Of a stretch of 64,000 nt of DNA, positions 34,024 through 44,046 are shown one piece after another (the first letter of the stretch is position 1; every line of letters begins with the position of its first letter). The stretch lies in the NCBI GenBank assembly GCA_023678885.1, contig CM042975.1, forward strand, positions 26,577,405-26,641,404, given 5' to 3'. The position numbers and the translations under genes were made by a program. A model generated the notes under the pieces. That model had not been told where the DNA came from. It saw only the letters and a program-made list of their open reading frames with translations, and ran no database searches. Source of the DNA: Pogostemon cablin (Eukaryota > Streptophyta > Magnoliopsida > Lamiales > Lamiaceae).

Positions 34024-36032
34024 TGATCATCGCTATTTTCACCTAAATTTTAGTGTCTTTTTGTATGTCTTTTCGTATTATTTTATCTGTATTTTATGTA
34101 TTATTTGGTTATTTTATGTGTTTTCATGGAAATGTGTGTGAATGAGCCTAAATATGTTGAACACATGTGAAAATTGGAACTGGAGCTAAAACGAGCATGA
34201 AACGGGGCTGCCGAGACCCAACATGAGTTGCAAGGTGCAACACGAGTTGCCAACACGAGTTGAAGCCAACTCGAGTTGGGTCCAAAAATGGCCAAAATTG
34301 TCCAGTAGCTCAACACGACATGAGAGGTACGACTCGAGTTGCCAACTCGAGTCAAGTTGGGGCTCGAAAGTTGTCCAGAATCATCCAGTAGCTTAACTCG
34401 ACTCGGGAGAGCCCACTCGACTTGCAGCTCGAGTCGAGCCATACCTCTCCAAGTCGAGCAGCAAGTCGTGCAGTGCAGGGCAGGAGTTCAAAATCATATA
34501 GTGTGCTTACTTGAGTTGCAAGTCGCAGCACGACTTGGCAACTCGAGTCGAGCAAGGTTCCCGAAGTCAAATCAGTTTCAGAACCTCGCAACACGGCCGA
34601 ACAGGAAAAAGCTCGAGTTGGAGACACGAGTCGAGCTGGGTAACTCAATTTGCATTACAAGGAGCTCGACTCGAGCTACTAACTCGAGTAAGGAAGACCA
34701 ACTCGAGTAAGGGCATTTTTGGATCAAAATTCAGATTTTCACCTGCCAATGTGTGCAAGTATGTGTAAAAAGCCCATTTGATATTAAATTCGAGGCCCAA
34801 GATGGGAAAGGGTATAAATAGCTCCAAGTTCAACATTCAAAGAGATATTGGAGAATTCCACACAAGGGTTTCACCTCTACACCTAGATCACATACCATTT
34901 CCTCCAATACACACCATCATCTTCATTCATCTTCATCCATTCTTCATCTCTTCCATTTGGGTGTTAAAGTCCTCAAGAATTCAAGAGCTAGAGGTGGAGA
35001 TCAAGAAGATTAGAAGATTCTCTTCAAGAAATTGATAGGGAAGAATTTATTCATCTTGTATTTCTTTTGGATTTGAAACTATGGGTATATGTAATGAATC
35101 ATTCATGTGTTTTGTTACCATTATCATGTTAGGCTAATCCCTCTAGTGGGATTAGGGACATGAAGAGCACATTAGGTTTATATTATCATGTGGATTAAAT
35201 TGGTTCTTGATTTAATTGTTGTTGGTTTCCATTCATGGGTTTTAATTGTTTGATGTTGTGATGGCATAGTTTGTTATTCATGAATGATTATTGGTTTAAT
35301 GGATTGTTGATCAATGGATGATTTATAATAATTAAGTGCTATTATAATGTTCATATGTATATTGCTTGGAGTGAGACGGAAATGACCCTCCTAAGTGTTA
35401 GAAAGGCATGAATAGACATCGTGTTTGGGTTTGACCGAAATGATATTTGAACTTGATGAAGGGAACCAATCCATTCGTTAGCTTTAGTGCACAAAAAGGG
35501 AGAGTTAATTCTAATTAGTACTTTCTAAGGGAGAATTGAGAGTTAATTAGTACATAGATAGAAGATGTTAATGTTGGGCTTTGATCTTAAGTGCTATTGG
35601 GAGTCTTTAGTGGATCAACAACCTTTGTAACTCGAAAGGGAGCTTAGGATATAATCGTGATCACCCTTAATCTACATCAATTGAGTTGAATTCCTTTTAC
35701 ATGATAATATGAATAGAGTGTGCTTGGATGTTTCTAATCCCATGTTTTCCATACTTGAACTTTAGCACCTATTCTCTTTTATTATCATTCATCTTCACTT
35801 GTCATTTCTCTTATTTGCTATTTCAGTTACTTGTTAATTTGCTTTAGTTGTTAATTTCAAAATCATTCACAAACCACCTATCATCCTTACAAAAGTGACT
35901 TAAACATAAGCTCACGTATTTTACTAGTCTCAACCTAACTCTTTTGTGGATTGATAATTTTATTTCTTGGAATATACTACTACAACGATCGAGTATTCTT
36001 GCTCGTGAGTATTTAAAAAAAATAGTCAAACA
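34024..36032 (+). mobile_element. 3' LTR of the gypsy element
   Basis: 2009 bp, from TGATCATCGC to aatagtcaaaca; TATA box at 34813-34820. Carries the same CTCGAG word array as the 5' LTR (34200-34715). Confidence 0.88.
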
Positions 36033-36607
36033 GGAGGGAGTACTAATTATACATTGGACATACTAATTGATACATTTTATATTGTAACTGTACAAACATA
36101 AACTATGTCCATTAAACTCTTTTGTAATTCACATATGCCTATGTCTAATGATGGAGTCAGAAATGGTGCTATGCATGGATGCAATTGCTATTTCCGGATA
36201 TTATAATTAAATTTAATAAGGTTTAAAAATGTAAATTTTAAAATATGCATGATAGGGATAATTTAGGGAAAAAATATTTTGGATTGACTTAAGTTGTTAT
36301 TTAAATAGTAATAAGTCACTTTTGTTTTAAGGTTGTGATATCATGATATTTGGTATTTATAGATAAGCAAAATCCTTATAACAATAGGGACTAGAAATGG
36401 AACCAAATACTCATCATTCATTTCAACACATGTACAAAAATATCTAATGTAGTTGGGCTTCCATAATGACAATTATATTTCTATTTGGGCTTGGGAAATG
36501 TTAAGAATAGCTAGAATAACCACTAAACATAATTTGGAGAAAAGAGATGCGAAAAAATATGTACATTCTTTTCAATTTCATGGTCTCCAAACAATTTTGG
36601 GATTATC

Positions 36608-36715
36608 TTCTCAAGTGATTAGTAATTAAATCTGCATATCATAAGGAAATTCATATCCATTTTCTCAAGTGGTTAGTAATTAAATCTGCATATCATAAGG
36701 AAATTCATATCCATT
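36608..36715. repeat. 54-bp tandem duplication
   Basis: Two adjacent copies (36608-36661, 36662-36715) beginning ttctcaagtg and differing at one base; single in the other flank-block copies. Confidence 0.9.
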
Positions 36716-36899
36716 TTATTGACAAAGGGGATAATGCAACAATGGAAACAACAATTTGGATGGAGCTGTTTGGAGCTTATGAAATTTACAAAGTAATGTA
36801 AATTTACAAAATAATGTGATCATAAATGGCATATCAATCTACAATATCCAAAAAAAATCTAAAAATTTAATCTTAAAGTTGAATTCCACTAAAATAATA

Positions 36900-36990
36900 C
36901 TCCATCTGTCCACTTCTAAAGTATTCATTTTATTATTTTTGGTTTCCGCTTTAAAGGTATCCATTTTCCTTATTTAGTATTATTATTATT

Positions 36991-37022
<32 letters not shown>

Positions 37023-37071
37023 CTTAATTTACGTGCAAAAAACAAATTAATACCTTAGAAGCGGGCGGGAT
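36900..37071. mobile_element. Stowaway-like MITE with empty sites in paralogous copies
   Basis: Ends ctccatctgtcc and gggcgggat, TA on both sides. The matching places at about 43725 and 60405 lack it. Confidence 0.75.
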
Positions 37072-37289
37072 TACTATTAACAATTAATCAAAGTGCATAT
37101 TTTATTCAAGTAATTGGATGATCCTTTACATTGTAATATCTCTTAATTTCTCATTTTGAGGGTTGGCACCTTACTCAATCAGGAATTTTTAGGGAGTGTT
37201 TTGGTTTATTAAAGTTAATTAGTTAGCTAATTATAAAGTTTGTAAATGAGATAACTAATATGAAAATTAAAATTCCCTTAAAACTCATA

Positions 37290-37491
37290 CTCACTCTCCG
37301 CTTCTAAGATATCTATTTTATTATTTTTGACGTCCGCTTCAAAGGTTTTTATTTTTCCTATATAGTAAAAAGTACACAATGTAGCACACCACTTCCCCCT
37401 AATACAACTACCCACTTTACATATAATAATAATACTCTTTAATCCACATGCAAAAATTAAATTGATACCTTAAACTGGACAAAGGGACTAC
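37290..37491. mobile_element. Stowaway-like MITE with an empty site in copy 2
   Basis: Runs from ctcactctccgc to ggacaaagggac. Copy 2 (about 43985) reads straight through (actcatattagtttc). Confidence 0.7.
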
Positions 37492-38112
37492 TAGTTTCAT
37501 TGGATATTGTAATTTATCTTCCCTTAATGTTGTATAATTTTATTTCAATTACGTGACCCTTGCTTTTTCCTAAAAGCTTAGATGAAAATTATATCGTATA
37601 AGTGCAATTAGTATGTAATCTCTCATAACTTTTAACAAAATTTTAAAGATGTACCGTGAGTGTTATTAATTTAATTTGAATCAAACATTCTCTTACAATT
37701 AAATTATAATTTATTTTTATTTTAAAAAAAGATTAGTTAAATGTTGAAAATGACCTGAGAACATGAGCACCTCCTTTCTCATTTACCCCACCATCGTGGG
37801 TTTCCACCACTCCTGTCCTACAGATTAATGTTAGAGGTAAATCATAAGATCTAATTCAACTATCTTATAGAAATGGCTCTTAGCTTGTGCTTCGGGCCCC
37901 CTTTCAGTTAGTATTAAAAGGGGTGTTCTTGGACTTTGGAATCCCATTTTGATCTAACAATGTATTGGCATCATCAATCAATTATTCCGTACACTTTTAG
38001 CGCTCACTGTTTCTTCTTTTTTTTTTTATTTGAAACATTGACATTTTATTCTTTGTCTTCTTCTACTTTCTTTAATACAACATGGGATCACATATTCAAC
38101 CTCCCATAATCA

Positions 38113-38528
38113 ATCTCCTCACAATTAAGAGAATCATTTTTTACTTTGGTTATTCCACTTAAAGAGTCCTATTTCTTTTCTACACATATAAGACTCACAC
38201 TCTTATTAATACAACCACTCACTATACATTAAATAATAATACACCTTAATCCACATGCCAAAAATCAAATGACCCTCTTAACGAGGGACGGACAGAGTAT
38301 ATACTCCCCCGTCCAGGGTAAAGGGTAGCTTTTGCTTTTTGGTACGTGGATTAAGTAGTATTATTATTTAATGTGTAGTGGGTGGTTGTATTAGTAAGAG
38401 TGTGGGTCCCTTATTTTTATTATATTAGTGGGTATGCATGGGTCTCATGCGTTTAAAAAATGAAATGTGACCCTTTGTGTGGGATGACCAAGATAGAAAA
38501 AAGTGACTCTTGAATGGGACGGAGGAAG
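38113..38528. mobile_element. Two adjacent Stowaway-type MITEs
   Basis: The second (38304-38528) has ends ctcccccgtcc and gggacggagg with TA flanks. The first (about 38113-38300) ends gagggacggacagag and has the inverse internal words, so the two lie head to head. Confidence 0.7.
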
Positions 38529-38539
38529 TAAATGTTTAT

Positions 38540-38752
38540 TTTAAGAGTTTTATCGTGGTGTTAAAATCTAAGCTTTTAGATTTTGGGAAAAATCTGGCTC
38601 AACACACACAGAGTCAAGCCATATTAGTTCGAGAAATGAATCAAGGATTGATTGAGATTGAAATACGTTTACATATTTTTTTTATTAAATCGATATGAAA
38701 TTATTTTTGTACTCTAATTTGTATTTATTTTATTGTAAATACAAAATTTATT
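38540..38752 (+). mobile_element. Gypsy LTR 3' part, segment copy 2
   Basis: Matches 15580-15722 plus 19949-20020 (tctggctcaacac, tcgagaaatgaatcaa, gtactctaatttgtattt) without the nested insertion. Confidence 0.7.
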
Positions 38753-38920
38753 TCGTGACAGCCGGTCACCGGGGTGAAGCCAACTTCTGACTGATTGAGA
38801 AAGAAGAGCTCAAGAGAGCTAAGAACATTCATTGCCCTTTCACCGAGCTCGCGGCCCGGTTGGCCTGCCGGCGGTAGTGAGCCCGGTCATACGGCTTCTT
38901 TCTCGCCAGCTTCAATTGTT
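38753..38920. other. GC-rich insert of unknown origin
   Basis: About 165 bp, with ctcgcggcccggttggcc-type sequence, sits between the LTR end and the exostosin fragment. It is absent at the same junction in copy 1 (20035). No protein family recognised; it may be gypsy internal leader. Confidence 0.45.
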
Positions 38921-38924
38921 ACAA

Positions 38925-39185
38925 CGTTATCGACGCCGAGGCTACGGTTCCAAAACGCGAGGTGACAGGAAATAATGCGGATGGCGGCGGCGATGAGTGT
39001 TCGAGCATGGCCGATGGCAGGGAAGCCATTAATGGTGCTGAAGTTGCATGAAACGTAAACAGGATATGAAGAAGATAGTCAGCTTCCCATGGGTCCAACG
39101 TTCTAACATTAGTCTCCATCAGATATCTGTGAATGGCAACCTCAGATGAAAATAAATGGCGGCTGCAGAATAGCAAGCACTGCAA
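38925..39185 (-). pseudogene. GT47 exostosin-family fragment, segment copy 2
   Basis: The minus strand reads CSRHLFSSEVAIHRYLME, then VRTLDPWEADYLL. After a one-base shift it reads VYVSCNFSTINGFPAIGHAR, ending with FWNRSLGVDNV. These are consecutive conserved blocks of plant exostosin-like (GT47) glycosyltransferases, Golgi enzymes of cell-wall polysaccharide synthesis. About 85 codons are present, so the membrane anchor and the nucleotide-sugar-binding C-terminal half are missing. The frameshift confirms it is dead. It lies 1.4 kb from the S1 gene in the same orientation, and both were duplicated together. Confidence 0.85.
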
Positions 39186-40500
39186 ATTGTTATTGTAATA
39201 GAAATATATAAAAACAACACATTTTCGACCATTTTTTATATTTCTAATTTTCTATTGAGAGATGTTTTTAAATCACTATAAAATATTTCATGTAGTTAGC
39301 TTTATATCTATGCTGATGTATATTTAGAGAATCATTAAATTGAACGATAATAGAGTTCTTAATTGATTGATTATAGGATTATAGTTGGAGATAAAAGATT
39401 TTAGATTGTAAATTTCCAATTTTTTAATTGAAAAGTTGGGCTGTATATATAGAGGGTTATTAATTGCTTGATATACTATAATTGGAGATAAAAGATTTTA
39501 TATTTAAAATTTCCATATTAATAGGTTGTACCCCAGTGATTATTTTCATTTTGTTATTGTTTTGTTGCATGTAACCACATGCATTAATTTCCTTTTTAAA
39601 AAAAAAATTGTGTCATTGAGATTTTGGTTAAAATTGATAATTAAAAATGGGAATGTATGTTTTATTTAAGGGTAAAAATTTTAGGATACACTTGATGTAC
39701 AAGCGCACCTAAGATCACTTAGAGTTGTAGGTGTAAATTAAAGGTTAGTTGGTAGTTATTTTTTTATTTTTTTATTATATTTAATGGTTGAGATTAAATT
39801 GGTAGTTATTTTTTTTATTATTTTATTATATTTAATGGTTGAGATTAAATTAAAATTTAATATAACAGTTAGGATATGCTAGATACACTGATGCACCAAA
39901 TGTATAGCCGTTGAACTCTTTATTTAAACAATATAGTAATTGTTTGAACCCATTTTGAAAATTAAAAAGTATTTAAACAATATAGTAATTGTTTGAACAT
40001 CTAAAGGCCATTTTGAAGATTAAAAAGTAACATCGATATCACTTATGGCGTTTTATACTACTACATTTTGCTTTTTTAGAGGATATCTTTTCCTTTTCCA
40101 ACAAGAGAGTGTAACTAAAATTATTTTTACAGAGGTGGCCATTAATTGATCGTTCTCTCCCACCACACATCCAGCTGGTAGGTGGCTGTTTTAAAATAAT
40201 AATAATTATTATTATTATTACTGGGTGATATACCAGTCGGTCACATGATGAATTTGTGAATTTTATAAATTTGATGGACTAATTTCAAAGAATATATCAA
40301 TTTCAAAATCGAAGAAAGTAAAAAAAAAAAAAGTGTATTTAGCCTTAAAAAATAGAGTAAATTAGTATACAATCAGCGCATGTTTTTCAATTAAGCGAAA
40401 TTGGTAGGATATAATCCGGTACGAGATCTTTGCATAAATAAAAACAGTTAGTGCACACAATATCAACACATAAAATATAAAAAAGAACATAAAATATAAA
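39186..40500. repeat. Spacer of duplicated segment, copy 2
   Basis: Matches 20276-20890 and 23092-23720, without the 2.2 kb transposon and foldback present in copy 1. Contains short direct repeats near 39755-39850 and 39925-40010. No gene is seen. Confidence 0.85.
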
Positions 40501-40505
40501 AGAGA

Positions 40506-40511
40506 TTTATT
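40506..40511 (-). terminator. Poly(A) signal AATAAA for the S1 gene, copy 2
   Basis: Same place and sequence as in copy 1. Confidence 0.5.
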
Positions 40512-40561
40512 CAAAAGGTAAAGATATTCCAAACATTATTTAAACAAAAATACAGTTTGCC

Positions 40562-40963
40562 CTACCTATCTACCCAGTCGAATAGCTTACGAGAGTCGTT
40601 TTTGGAAAATAAGAAATAAGCACCATCTTCCTTAAAATACCAAAAACATTGGCCATTTGATGCGCAAATGTCCTCCACAATTTCATTAATAAAATCACCG
40701 GATATTACTTTTGAACCCCAAAACACGTTACAGAAAAGAGTTGGGTTTTCGGTAGGTTGGTAGGTCCAAGGGAAAGAGCCAAAGGTTTGCAATGAAAATG
40801 TAAAGCTGTTTCCATTGGGCTGGCAGTTAGCGGTTATCAAAGAATTAGGTGGGAGATTGTTAACGATGTACATCGTAACATCTGAACCCTGAGATTTGGG
40901 TATGGCAATCATCAGAACACAAAGGAGGGCAAAAACCTTGGTTGATAAATTGGGATGCTGCAT
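40562..40963 (-). CDS. Plant self-incompatibility S1 (SPH) family protein, copy 2
   Basis: 133 residues in one exon, with the same signal peptide (core FALLCVLMIAI, likely cut after SQG) and the same first 16 mature residues as copy 1. The four cysteines (NCQPNG, TLFCNVFW, ICASNG, QCFWYF) and the WYFKEDGAYF block are kept. Differences cluster in residues 43-97, the predicted loops of the beta-sandwich. By my codon count, about 29 codons differ in amino acid and about 10 are silent. The C-terminus ends LFDWVDR rather than LFDWLT. The frame is intact and a TATA box is at 41023. A secreted ligand-like role is known only for the poppy founder and is not shown here. Confidence 0.9.
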   Translation of the reverse strand: MQHPNLSTKVFALLCVLMIAIPKSQGSDVTMYIVNNLPPNSLITANCQPNGNSFTFSLQTFGSFPWTYQPTENPTLFCNVFWGSKVISGDFINEIVEDICASNGQCFWYFKEDGAYFLFSKNDSRKLFDWVDR

Positions 40964-41022
40964 ATTTTATTGTTTTCTAAAGTTACTATTATTATTCTTC
41001 TAAATCAATTTTGTTGGAGTAG

Positions 41023-41031
41023 TATTTATAG
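41023..41031 (-). promoter_or_regulatory. TATA box of S1 gene copy 2
   Basis: CTATAAATA on the minus strand, about 60 bp before the ATG, in a promoter shared with copy 1. Confidence 0.65.
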
Positions 41032-41477
41032 GGAGAGATCAAACATTCTTAATTTTATTTTCAGATTAGACTTTAAAATAATTCCTATTTAAAAAGTTTG
41101 ACTCTTAATATTGGAAACGCTCATTATGGAAATTAAAAATGGAAACTTTGACTCTTAATATTAATTTGAAAACACTGATTATGCATGGAAATTAAAAATA
41201 TGGAGATTTTGAAATTAATATGAACCTGAATGACGCGATTGTGTTCACATGATTGATTTCATAATGTTATAACAATTTTTTAAATATATATATAATCGAA
41301 TCGCTCACATTAGATTCATTGATTTTCATTTTTATTATGTTATAACAAATTTTTTAATATGTATATGTATATACCCTCTATATACAAATTTAGAATGAAT
41401 TTGATGCAGATCAGGTTTACATATAAATAAATTCTAGTTTTTAAAAATGAGAGAAACAATTCATGACTCTAAATACT

Positions 41478-41780
41478 ACTCCCCCGTCTAATAAGCTCTT
41501 AACAATTTTTTTTTTTCATCTCAAGGGGTATGTATAATTTATGTATAATTTATAGAGGTGCATGTAGTATAGAAGTGTGCACAACTTGTTAATAAATTAA
41601 GAGCTTATTACATCAGTATAAAATATATAAGGGTGTGTATTTAATTTAGTCAATTAAGGATAATTTAAACTTTTAAAAAATACATACATATTTTAATTAT
41701 ATAATAATTAATGGGGTGTGCATTTATTAAAAATAAAAAGTGTGCATTTAAAGAGCATCAATAAATTATAAAGAATATTA
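41478..41780. repeat. Transposon-end-like block shared with 57040-57990
   Basis: ctcaaggggtatgtataattt and ggataatttaaactttt words match the DNA around the Mutator-like foldback at 57172, here uninterrupted. The start actcccccgtctaataag resembles a Stowaway end. Confidence 0.55.
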
Positions 41781-41908
41781 ATGTGTTGATTGATATAATT
41801 TTGAAATTAAAATGTATTTTGATATTATAAATTTGATGCAATATTTTTTTTTAAGTGGTGGGGTATAATAAATGAAATATATATTCAGTAGGGTGTGTGG
41901 GTACTCCC

Positions 41909-42275
41909 TCAATCTACTATTAACGTGTAAATTTGCTTTGTACACATAAATTAAAAAATATTATTATTTTATGTATAGTGGAGGTGTGTGAGCCCTATAT
42001 TTTAATTATATTAATAATATATGTGGGTCTCATAAACTACAAGAAAATTAATCTTTAATAACAGAGATCTCGTCATTATTGTTTCTCTAGTTAAAGGTCT
42101 TTAATGATATAAAATGATTTATAACTAGAAAAGCAACATGACAAGACAAAAGTATTAATGACAGAATTTCTGTCATTATATATCACTTTTCTTATAGTGA
42201 TATACTCATGTAAAAGGAGAAATTGATATATTAAAAGTAGACTATAAAAAATAAAATTGATACATTAATTGGAGT
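41909..42275. mobile_element. Stowaway-like MITE hosting a CACTA MITE
   Basis: Starts tactccctcaatct, has the family words tatgtatagtggaggtgtgtg, and ends ttggagtatta. It is split by the element at 42035-42199. Confidence 0.55.
42035..42199. mobile_element. CACTA-type MITE with ATA target duplication
   Basis: The left end aACTACAAGAAAA and right end (minus strand) CACTATAAGAAAA match CACTA termini. The flanks are ATA on both sides (42032-42034, 42200-42202), the 3-bp size expected for CACTA elements. No coding capacity. Confidence 0.78.
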
Positions 42276-44046
42276 ATTAATTATATATTGGACCAATTAA
42301 TTGATACATTTTATATTGGGGTAAAATACAAATTTGATTCCATACAAAAAGTTCATTTTCAGTTTTGGTTCCTAACTTTCTTTTTTACCCAAAAATTACA
42401 ATTTTGATTCTTCCGTTAATTTTATAAATAGAAAACGTTAACTAGTAATAATAATAATATAATCGGTCAAACTAAAAGATAATACTTCATAATTTAACAT
42501 TGGACGGCGACAGAGGCGGGGGAGATATTGGTGGAGGTGATGGAGGCGGTTCAGATGGTGGAGGAGGAGATGGGGACGTGGGGAAGTTGGTGGTGGAGAA
42601 GATGGAATCAGTGGTGGTGGAGGCCGTGGAGGAGTCGGGGAGAGGATTGTGGAAATGGAAGCGGAGGAGACGATAAAGGGGCCGACGGAGGTGGTGGTGG
42701 TGGTGAATTTAATTAGATGAAAATTATAATTTAACGGACACATCATCAATCCGTTAACTCTTAATGGATGGAATTTTAAAAATAGAGTAATGGTACTAAA
42801 AATATAATGGAAAAGACCAAAAATGAAATTTGACATTTTGTATGGGATCAAAAGTGCAATATTGTAACTATACAAACATAAACTACGTCCATTAAACTCT
42901 TTTGTAATTCACATATGCCTATGTCTAATGATGGAGTCAGAAATGGTGTTATGCATGGATGCAATTGCTATTACCGGATATTATAATTAAATTTAATAAG
43001 ATTGAAAAATGTAAACTCTAAAATATGATAGGGATAATTTATGAACAAAATATTTCTTATTCACTTGCCACTTTTTATATACTAGGATACAAAATAAAAA
43101 ATAAAATAGGGATTCACTTGGAAGAAGTAATCAAGTTGGATGTGTGGAAGGAATTGAAACGATACTGTTATTAAAGTTGTTATTTAAATAGTAATAAATC
43201 ACTTTTGTTTTAAGGTTGTGATATCATGATATGTGGCATTTCTAGGTAAGCAAAGTCCTTATAACAATAGCGACCAGAAATGGAACCAAATACTCATCAT
43301 TCATTTCAACACATGTACAAAAATATCAAATATTAGTTGGGCTTCCATAATGACAATTATATTTCTATTTGGGCTTGGGAAATGTTAAGAATAGTTAGAA
43401 TAACCACTAAACATAATTTGGAGAAAAAGATGTGAAAAAATTAAATTAAATCGTTGGTGTACATTCTTTACAATTTCATGGTCTCCAAACAATTTTGGGA
43501 TTCTCTTCTAAGTGATTAGTAATTAAATCTGCATATCATAGGGAAATTCATATCCATTTTCTTGACAAAGGGGATAATGCAACAATGGAAACAACAATTT
43601 GGATGGCATGTTTGGAGTTTATGGAATTTACAAAATAATGTGACCATGAATGGCATATCAATCTACAATATCTAAAAATGATCTAAAATTTTAATCTTAA
43701 AGTTGAATTTAACTAAATTAATAGTATTAACAATTAATTAAAGCGCATATTGTATTCAAGTAATTGGATGATCCTTTACATTGTAATATCTCTTAATTTC
43801 TCATTTTAGGGTTGGCACCTTACTCAATTAGGAATTTTTAGGGAGTGTTTTGGTTTACTAAAGTTAATTAGTTAGCTAACTATAAAGTTTTTAGGGAGTG
43901 TTTTGGTTTACTAAAGTTAATTAGTTAGATAATTATAAAGTTTGTTAATGAGATAAGTAATATGAACATTAAAATTCTTTTAAAACTCATATTAGTTTCA
44001 TTGAATATTGTAATTCACCTTCCCTTAATGTGTACTTCAATTACGT
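42270..44046. repeat. Flank block, copy 2
   Basis: Copy of 36045-37560 and of the block near 58045-60700. Interrupted by a foldback (42319-42858) and ended by a gypsy LTR at 44047. A 53-bp tandem duplication (ttagggagtgttttgg units, about 43839-43945) is specific to this copy. Confidence 0.85.
42319..42858. mobile_element. Foldback element with purine-rich core; empty sites known
   Basis: Imperfect inverted arms (tttgattccatacaaaa against tttgatcccatacaaaa on the other strand) surround a G-rich core (42505-42715) of ggtggagg, gatggagg and gtggtgg words. Flanks are atattg on both sides (42313-42318, 42859-42864). Copies 1 (36080) and 3 (58130) read through without it. Both open frames in the core are composition artefacts. 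Confidence 0.75.

Larger units (their letters stand above)
24529..36032 (+). mobile_element. Athila/Tat-type gypsy element, rearranged
   Basis: Two 2-kb LTRs (24529-26502 and 34024-36032) frame the element and look about 95-97% alike by eye. A primer site (26509-26527) and a polypurine tract (34010-34022) fit the plus strand. Gag and aspartic protease remain, with frameshifts. RT, RNase H and integrase are missing; their place (29303-31985) is filled by a GH3 fragment and a minus-strand copia piece. The 5' LTR has lost its first 33 or so bases at a TA microsatellite. No target duplication is visible. Confidence 0.85.
36045..38050. repeat. Flank block, copy 1
   Basis: Non-coding block that recurs at 42270-44046 and at 58045-58315 plus 59833-61020, with words such as taatgatggagtcagaaatg and tatgcatggatgcaa. 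It contains two Stowaway insertions not found in the other copies and a 54-bp tandem duplication. Near 37905-38030 a tattaaaagggg TATA-like word and a 110-bp stretch are strongly conserved with copy 3. Confidence 0.85.

Noticed and set aside
42438..42875. Pro-rich 145-codon minus frame
   Set aside because: It is read from the purine-rich core and arms of a foldback element.
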